From positions 124,001 through 188,000 of the forward strand of contig JAHIND010000035.1 of NCBI GenBank assembly GCA_018896025.1: a stretch of DNA of 64,000 nucleotides, in the 5' to 3' direction. A program made the translations under genes and the position numbers. This document shows, piece by piece, positions 58,273 through 64,000 of this stretch (the stretch's first letter is position 1; every line of letters starts with the position of its first letter). This stretch comes from Pseudomonadota bacterium. GTDB taxonomy: Bacteria; Desulfobacterota; Desulfarculia; Desulfarculales; Desulfarculaceae. The notes beneath the pieces are model-generated. The model had not been told where the DNA came from. It worked only from the letters and a program-made list of their open reading frames with translations, and did not search any database.

Positions 58273-59019
58273 ATGAGCGACGAGCGTCCCAAGCTGCAGC
58301 TTGACCAAGACTTCACTTTCGCCTGCCACAAGGGCCTGGAGTGTTACACCTCCTGCTGCGGCGACGTGACCATCATGCTTACGCCTTATGATGTGCTACG
58401 CATGAAAAAGGCCCTGGGGCTCACCTCCAGCGAGTTTTTGGAGAAATACACCCAGCTGGTGCAGGTGCCGGGCAAGGCCGTGCCTCTGGTGCAGTTCCGC
58501 ATGAACGAAGACAATAACGACCGATGCCACTTCGTGGGCCCCAGCGGCTGCGCCATCTACGCCCACCGCCCCTGGGCCTGCCGCATGTTCCCCCTGGACG
58601 AGCACGCCCAGGGCGGCTTCCAGGTTGCGGTTTCCTCCCAGCGCTGTCACGGCCTGGCCAAGGGCGACCCCTGGAAGGTGCGCGAATGGCTCAAGGACCA
58701 GGGCGCCACCCAGTCCAAGGAGATGGACGGCTCCTACGAGTCCCTGGTGAGCCACGAATGGATAAACAAGCTGGGCGAGCTGGACAACCCCAAGGTCCAG
58801 CAGATGATCATCCTGGCCCTGTACGACCTGGACCGCTTCCGGGAGTTCATCCTCAACTCGTCGTTCCTAAACCGCTTCGACCTGGACGAAGACACTATCT
58901 TCGCGGTTAAGACCGACGACGTGGCCCTGTTGGACCTGGGCTATGCCTGGGTGCGCTTCGGCCTGTTCGGCCAAAAGACCCTGAAGCTCAAGGAGCAGCC
59001 CGCCGAGGACGGCAAATAG
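58273..59019 (+). CDS. YkgJ family cysteine cluster protein
   Basis: FACHKGLECYTSCCGDVTIMLTPYDVLRMKKALGL...CHFVGPSGCAIYAHRPWACRMFPL. Confidence 0.9.
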   Translation: MSDERPKLQLDQDFTFACHKGLECYTSCCGDVTIMLTPYDVLRMKKALGLTSSEFLEKYTQLVQVPGKAVPLVQFRMNEDNNDRCHFVGPSGCAIYAHRPWACRMFPLDEHAQGGFQVAVSSQRCHGLAKGDPWKVREWLKDQGATQSKEMDGSYESLVSHEWINKLGELDNPKVQQMIILALYDLDRFREFILNSSFLNRFDLDEDTIFAVKTDDVALLDLGYAWVRFGLFGQKTLKLKEQPAEDGK

Positions 59020-59777
59020 TGCTGCCCGACGTAGAAGACAACCGCTTCCATGAGCTGGGGCCGGAGGGCTTCACCTTCGCCTGCCATCCCGGGGTGCCCT
59101 GCTTCAACGAGTGCTGCCGCCGCCTGAACCTGGTGCTCACCCCCTATGACGTGATGCGCCTGAAGAACCACCTGGGCATGAGCTCCGAGGAGTTCATCGA
59201 GCGCCACACCGTGGTGGAGAGCGGCCAGAACGGCTGGCCCCTGCCCCGCCTGGCCATGGCCGACAACGCCGAGAAGACCTGCCCCTTCCTGTCCCCGGAA
59301 GGCTGCACGGTCTACCCCGACCGCCCCGGCGCCTGCCGCACCTATCCCCTGGGCCGCGCCACCAAGGGCGGCGGCGCGGGAGGCCCCCAGGAGGAGAGCT
59401 GGTTCCTGGTCAAGGAGCCCCACTGCCGGGGCTTCGAACAGGGCCGCCATTGGTCGCCCCAGGAGTGGACCAAGGACCAGGGCCTGGACGCCTACAACGC
59501 CTCCAACGACCTGTTCCTGCCCCTGGTGACCCGCCAGGCCCCGGCGGCCAGCGCGGCCGAGGCCCAGAAGAAGATGCAGATGTTCTTCATGGCCTGCTAC
59601 AACATGGACCAGTTCAAACAGTTCGTCACGGGGAGCCGTCTGACCCAGCTCATCGACCTGGACCCCATTCGCCTGGAGCTGATCCAGAGCAACGAGGCCC
59701 AGCTCTTGAAGTTCGCCTTTGACTGGCTGCGCTTCTCCCTGTTCGGCGAGCCCACCCTGCGCCTTAGGCAAGGCTGA
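59019..59777 (+). CDS. YkgJ family cysteine cluster protein (paralog)
   Basis: FACHPGVPCFNECCRRLNLVLTPYDVMRLKNHLGM...CPFLSPEGCTVYPDRPGACRTYPL; GTG start overlaps the previous stop by 1 nt. Confidence 0.9.
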   Translation: MLPDVEDNRFHELGPEGFTFACHPGVPCFNECCRRLNLVLTPYDVMRLKNHLGMSSEEFIERHTVVESGQNGWPLPRLAMADNAEKTCPFLSPEGCTVYPDRPGACRTYPLGRATKGGGAGGPQEESWFLVKEPHCRGFEQGRHWSPQEWTKDQGLDAYNASNDLFLPLVTRQAPAASAAEAQKKMQMFFMACYNMDQFKQFVTGSRLTQLIDLDPIRLELIQSNEAQLLKFAFDWLRFSLFGEPTLRLRQG

Positions 59778-59879
59778 GCCTAGCCATCCTTTTCTTGACA
59801 AGCCGGGGGCCTAGGCCAGTATTCTAAGGGTCGCCAACCACGGCGGCCCGCTGGGGCCGCCTCACCCGGAGGAGGCCTC

Positions 59880-60797
59880 ATGCCCAAGAAAAAGATCGCC
59901 AACCCCCGCGCCTGGATCACCGGCCTGATCAACGACTTTCTGGCCTCCTCGCCCACCAACGACATGGCCAACCCACCCGGCGAACCGGCCTGGGACCAGG
60001 CCCTGGTGGGTTTCGTGGCAGGCGCCGACCCCATCTGGCAGCAGTACAAGGAATACGTGGGCCCCTTCCACTGGACCCCCTGGGAGGTCTACAACCAGCA
60101 CCAGCCTGGCCAGCCCGCCCCGGCCGAGGAACTCAGCGTGATCTCCTGGGTGCTGCCCCAGCGGGAGATGGTGCGCCTGGCCAACCGCCGGGCCAAGAAG
60201 TACCCCGCCGAGGAATGGGCCCGCATCCGCATCTTCGGGGAAAAATGCAACATCGCCCTGCGCAACCATGTGAAGGATAGCCTGAGCAAGGCCGGATATC
60301 CGGCGGTGGCCCCCATGCTGGTGCCCAACTGGACCATCGTGAATTCCCAGCGCTTTGGCTACGCCTCCTCCTGGTCCGAGCGCCACGCGGCCCACGCCGC
60401 CGGGCTGGGCACCTTCGGCCTGTGCGACGGGCTCATCACCGCCAAGGGCAAGGCCATGCGGGTGGGCTCGGTGGTGGTGCGCATGGTCATAGAACCCACC
60501 CCCCGGCCCTACGCCGACCATCACGCCTATTGCAGCTTTTTCGTGGACGGGAGCTGCGGCAAGTGCATCGACCGCTGTCCGGCCAGGGCCATAACCACCG
60601 CCGGTCATGACAAGGAAAAGTGCCGCCAGCACCTGGTGGCCAGCCGGGACTACGTGGCCAAGACCTACAACTTCACCGGCTACGGCTGCGGCCTGTGCCA
60701 AGTGGGGGTGCCCTGCGAGAGCGGCATACCGGTCAAGGCGGCCCGAGAGGCCCTGGAGCGCGGCGAGCTGCCGCCGCCGCCCGCGCCCCTGGCCTGA
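59880..60797 (+). CDS. Epoxyqueuosine reductase (QueG)-like 4Fe-4S protein
   Basis: ERHAAHAAGLGTFGLCDGLITAKGKAMRVGSVVV...CGKCIDRCPARAI...GYGCGLCQVGVPC. Confidence 0.8.
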   Translation: MPKKKIANPRAWITGLINDFLASSPTNDMANPPGEPAWDQALVGFVAGADPIWQQYKEYVGPFHWTPWEVYNQHQPGQPAPAEELSVISWVLPQREMVRLANRRAKKYPAEEWARIRIFGEKCNIALRNHVKDSLSKAGYPAVAPMLVPNWTIVNSQRFGYASSWSERHAAHAAGLGTFGLCDGLITAKGKAMRVGSVVVRMVIEPTPRPYADHHAYCSFFVDGSCGKCIDRCPARAITTAGHDKEKCRQHLVASRDYVAKTYNFTGYGCGLCQVGVPCESGIPVKAAREALERGELPPPPAPLA

Positions 60798-60821
60798 GAC
60801 CGACCGGCCCTTACAACGCAG

Positions 60822-60849
60822 AACCGGCCCTTCACGGGGCCGGTTTTTT
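60822..60849 (+). terminator. Rho-independent terminator after QueG-like gene
   Basis: AACCGGCCCTTCACGGGGCCGGTTTTTT. Confidence 0.9.
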
Positions 60850-60947
60850 GGTGGGGTGGCCTAAAAGGGCTTGATGCGCCAAAAACCAAGGGCGGGGTTT
60901 GCTCCCCGCCCTCGCTTTTGGCCCCAAGGGCCGCCTGTGCGCCGCGC

Positions 60948-61697
60948 TTATTTGCCGCCGGTGTAGCCTGCCCGATTCTTGATGCGCGCGTCAATCTCCT
61001 CCTTGGAGTCCTGCAGCACGCGCATGGTCTTTTCACCCGCGGCCACCAGCTCGCTGCTGTTGCCCTCGGCGATGAGCCGCCCGGGCAGGAGCATCTGGCG
61101 CTTGGTCAAAAAGGCCACGATCTCGTCCTCGGCGTCCAACTCCACCCCGAAACGCTCGGACAGCTCCAGCAACTGGTCGCCGAACTCCTGGGGATGCTCC
61201 AACAGCTCCACCGGCAGGTTGGTTTCCCGAGACAGGGCCGCCGCCTTGCCCGGAGGCAGGGAGGAGCCGCAGATGAGGTCCGCCGCGTGGGCCAACTGGT
61301 GGATGATCAAGGAATCGTCGGCATCGGGGCTAAGCGCCAGGTACAGATGGGTGGGGTCCAGCACCCTGGTCTTGTGGGGATTCACCAGCACTCCGCCCGA
61401 GGTGGAGCGCGGGGCATCGCTGGCCCCGGTCTGCAACTTGGCGTAGGCGGCCAGGTCCACCAGTTTTATGGTGATAGTCTTGCCCGCCGGGGAGGTCAGG
61501 GAAAAATCGGCGATCATCTCCGCCGCGCGGGGATGGTCGCAGGCCGGAAGTTTGGTTATGGCCAGGGCGATTTGGCCGGGGTCTTGGTTCAAGCGATCAG
61601 TTACCAGATCCTTTTCGCGTCCCATATGACAGCGCTTGAACTTTTTGCCGCTTCCGCAGGGGCAGAGGTCGTTGCGTCCGATGTTGGAGGTGTCCAT
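60948..61697 (-). CDS. Uncharacterised protein with N-terminal SEC-C motif
   Basis: [32 protein letters not shown] Zn motif followed by about 220 aa of unrecognised sequence. Confidence 0.75.
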   Translation of the reverse strand: MDTSNIGRNDLCPCGSGKKFKRCHMGREKDLVTDRLNQDPGQIALAITKLPACDHPRAAEMIADFSLTSPAGKTITIKLVDLAAYAKLQTGASDAPRSTSGGVLVNPHKTRVLDPTHLYLALSPDADDSLIIHQLAHAADLICGSSLPPGKAAALSRETNLPVELLEHPQEFGDQLLELSERFGVELDAEDEIVAFLTKRQMLLPGRLIAEGNSSELVAAGEKTMRVLQDSKEEIDARIKNRAGYTGGK

Positions 61698-61739
61698 GTG
61701 TAGTTCTACCCGCGGCCAAGATCGCCCATTAGGGTTGGT

Positions 61740-62015
61740 TTATTCAGCTACGATGCAATCGCGACCCGCGTCCGGGGTGTTCACCGGGAAGGGCCCGGTC
61801 TGGCCGGTGTTGGGATCGTAGCGGTGACGGTAGCTGGCCTTGATGCCGATCTTCTTGAAGGTGTGGTCCCAGCCACGCTGATAATAGCCGCACTGGTCGT
61901 TGAAGCATATATACAGGCATTCGCCGCCCCAGCTATCCACCGCCGGGGAGACCCACTTTTGCATATGTTCGCCGCAGTGCGGGCAAATGGTCTTGCTCTC
62001 GTCTAATTCGGCCAT
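61740..62015 (-). CDS. Small zinc-ribbon (Ogr/Delta-like) protein
   Basis: CPHCGEHMQKW...CLYICFNDQCGYYQRGW. Confidence 0.7.
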   Translation of the reverse strand: MAELDESKTICPHCGEHMQKWVSPAVDSWGGECLYICFNDQCGYYQRGWDHTFKKIGIKASYRHRYDPNTGQTGPFPVNTPDAGRDCIVAE

Positions 62016-62051
62016 GATGTCCTCCTTGCGAGGTTGGTGTTGTCTAAACAA

Positions 62052-62082
62052 CCCGCGCCTGGGCGCTGGTCCCAGGCGCGGG
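62052..62082 (-). terminator. 12-bp perfect hairpin after hdrB
   Basis: CCCGCGCCTGGG / CCCAGGCGCGGG followed on minus by TTGTTT. Confidence 0.7.
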
Positions 62083-62107
62083 CAATACGTCCTGCCTTAG
62101 AAGTTAA

Positions 62108-62986
62108 TCACGCGGCAGCGTTTTTCAACACCTCGGCGGCCGAAACGATATTTCGGTCCAGAGCGGCGTCTTTCTTGAAGTCGCCGCCAAAGGCCAGGGC
62201 CATGAGCTGAGTCACGAAAACCACCGGCATGTCGTACTCGGTTCCCAGTATCTTATTGAGCCGGGGCTGGTAGATTTCCAGGTTCATCTGGCACATGGGG
62301 CAGGCGGTGACGATCATGTCCGCGCCCTTTTCCTCGGCCTCGCCCAGGATGCCGCCCGCCAGAGGAGCGCAGGTCTCCATCTCGGTGAAGAAAATGCCCG
62401 AGCCGCAGCACTTGGCCTTGTGCTCAAAGGGCACCACCTCGGCCCCCAGGGCCTCCAGTATCTCGTCCATGGTGTGGGGGTTTTCCACCGAGTCGTACTC
62501 GCCGTAGGGGCGGGTGGTCTGGCAGCCGTAGTAGGAGGCCACCTTGAGCCCGGTGAGCGGCTTTTTCACCGCCGCGGCCAGGCGCTCCACGCCCAGGTCG
62601 TGGTACAGCACGTCCAGGATGTGGCGCACCTTGACCCCGCCGGTGTAGTTCAGGCCGCCCTCGGCCAGGATCTGGTTCAGCTCCTCGGCCAGCTTGGGCT
62701 CTTCCTCGAACTCGTGGGCGGTCTTGATCATCTGGATGTAGCAGGAGGAGCAGGGGGCGATGATGTCATAGCCGCCTTGCTTCTGGGCCAGAGCCAGGTT
62801 GCGGGCGTTGAGGGTCTTGGTCTGCAGCTCGGTGCCGCCCACGTAGTGAATGGAGGCGCCACAGCAGTTCCAGTCGTCGATCTCCTTGAGGGTGAGGCCC
62901 AGGGCGTGGGCCACCGCCTCGACGCTGACCAGGTAGTGGGAGCCGCCGGCTTCCAGGGAGCATCCGGGGTAAAGGAAGTAAGTCAT
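62108..62986 (-). CDS. hdrB: Heterodisulfide reductase subunit B-like (CCG domain) protein
   Basis: YFLYPGCSLEAGG...WNCCGASIHYVGG...KCCGSGIFFTE...CPMCQMNLE. Confidence 0.93.
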   Translation of the reverse strand: MTYFLYPGCSLEAGGSHYLVSVEAVAHALGLTLKEIDDWNCCGASIHYVGGTELQTKTLNARNLALAQKQGGYDIIAPCSSCYIQMIKTAHEFEEEPKLAEELNQILAEGGLNYTGGVKVRHILDVLYHDLGVERLAAAVKKPLTGLKVASYYGCQTTRPYGEYDSVENPHTMDEILEALGAEVVPFEHKAKCCGSGIFFTEMETCAPLAGGILGEAEEKGADMIVTACPMCQMNLEIYQPRLNKILGTEYDMPVVFVTQLMALAFGGDFKKDAALDRNIVSAAEVLKNAAA

Positions 62987-62987
62987 A

Positions 62988-63590
62988 TTAACCCTCCTTT
63001 CCCGGGCTCATGGCCTTGGCTTTGTCCAGCATCTTCTTGAGGCCCTTCATGCCCTTGATCTTCTTGGAAGGGGGCAGGCCGGGGCCGATCTTGAACTTCA
63101 TCCGCTTGTGGGCGAGAAGCGCGCGGCCGATGTCCATCATCTCCAGCATGTTGAAGATGCCGTGGATGGGACCGGCCATCAGGGTGTAGCGCATGGGCAC
63201 TTCGGTCTCGTCAACCCGGCCGGTCTTGTAGATGCTGTCCCAAAAGGCCTTGCCGAATTTTGAGGTTTCCTTGCGCGGTACGATGCCCTGCTCCAGGGCG
63301 TAGTGAGCCAGGCCGTGCATCACGTCGATGACCTTGACCCCCCGGGGGCAACGAACCTTGCAGCTATAGCAAGAGGTGCACAGCATGATGTCCGGGCTGT
63401 TCATCACCTCGTCGCGTTTACCGGCGCGAATAAGGGACCAGAGCTGACGGGGGCCGTGGGTCATCTCCCCGCGCAGGGGACAGGTGATGCCGCAGACGCC
63501 GCACTGCATGCACAGCTTGACGTCCTCCCCCGAATCCACATTCTGGTACACCTCTTCGCGGAAGCTTTTGTCATAGGCCTTGGTGGCCAT
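62988..63590 (-). CDS. hdrC: Heterodisulfide reductase subunit C-like 4Fe-4S protein
   Basis: CMQCGVCGITCPLRGEMTHGPRQLWSLIRAGKRDEVMNSPDIMLCTSCYSCKVRCPRGVKVIDVMHGL. Confidence 0.92.
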   Translation of the reverse strand: MATKAYDKSFREEVYQNVDSGEDVKLCMQCGVCGITCPLRGEMTHGPRQLWSLIRAGKRDEVMNSPDIMLCTSCYSCKVRCPRGVKVIDVMHGLAHYALEQGIVPRKETSKFGKAFWDSIYKTGRVDETEVPMRYTLMAGPIHGIFNMLEMMDIGRALLAHKRMKFKIGPGLPPSKKIKGMKGLKKMLDKAKAMSPGKEG

Positions 63591-63681
63591 TGGTATCCTC
63601 ACTGCAAAGCGGTTAAACGAAATATTGTCAAACCCTGAGAAGGTGAAGGGGGCCCACCAAGCGGCGGGCCCCCTTTTTCAG

Positions 63682-64000
63682 CTAAAAGCCCTTGTAGGGG
63701 TTGGGTCCCACTTCCTCGATGGTTTCCATGAACTCGCTGATGATCTCGGGAATGCGGTCCACTTCGTTGAAGCTGATTTCCTCGACCCGCACCCGGTCGC
63801 TTTCCAGCACCAGGCGGTCCAGAGTCTCGGAGATCTTGGACATGCGCACGTTGGCCAGCTCAGAGCCCTTGATGAAGTGGCACTGGTAGTCCTCGCCGTG
63901 GCGGCAGCCGAAGAGCATCACGCCGTCGATGCCCGAAGACAGGGCGTCGGCGATCCACACCAGGTTGACCGAACCCAGGCAACGCACCGGGATGAAGCGG
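63682..64000 (-). CDS. QmoB/MvhD-like C-terminal region (hydrogenase Fe-S subunit domain), truncated by window end
   Basis: RCLGSVNLVWIADALSSGIDGVMLFGCRHGEDYQCHFIKGSELANVRMSKISETLDRL...EVGPNPYKGF. Confidence 0.82.
   Translation of the reverse strand, partial: RFIPVRCLGSVNLVWIADALSSGIDGVMLFGCRHGEDYQCHFIKGSELANVRMSKISETLDRLVLESDRVRVEEISFNEVDRIPEIISEFMETIEEVGPNPYKGF

Overview
The window is a 64-kb, gene-dense, high-GC bacterial chromosome segment. Its gene families (QmoB/Hdr-type subunits, two TRAP systems, many Fe-S proteins) fit an anaerobic Desulfobacterota-like organism; this taxonomy is inferred. Main loci: (i) a minus-strand catabolic-looking operon, gntR - Fe-S/BFD ferredoxin - uncharacterised 478-aa protein - TAXI-TRAP SBP - DUF1850 - fused TRAP permease - cupin - HpcH aldolase - QPRTase-like (8118 to 1); (ii) tRNA-fMet; (iii) sucCD followed by a divergent GAPDH-like gene, a Pat-like GNAT, an AcuA-like GNAT, a GNAT-HDAC fusion, a GT4 glycosyltransferase, a sirtuin and a membrane protein, all co-directional with short gaps; (iv) lexA; (v) FMN riboswitch-ribB; (vi) divergent dnaK / hsp20-lon; (vii) a second (DctPQM) TRAP operon with a universal stress protein; (viii) LysM lytic transglycosylase, DsbD-like protein, adenine deaminase, Pcm and two tandem MTA/SAH-deaminase-type amidohydrolases; (ix) tRNA-Glu/tRNA-Lys; (x) two YkgJ proteins plus a QueG-like Fe-S protein; (xi) QmoB/MvhD-like C-terminus followed by hdrC and hdrB. 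The strongest candidate for an undescribed system is the reversible-acylation operon at 9.0-17.3 kb. The non-coding highlights are a 265-bp inverted-repeat-bounded element, three copies of a roughly 125-bp intergenic repeat, a 9x7-bp tandem repeat at the dnaK 3' end, and perfect hairpins directly after both TRAP SBP genes. No CRISPR array, rRNA or transposase gene was seen.
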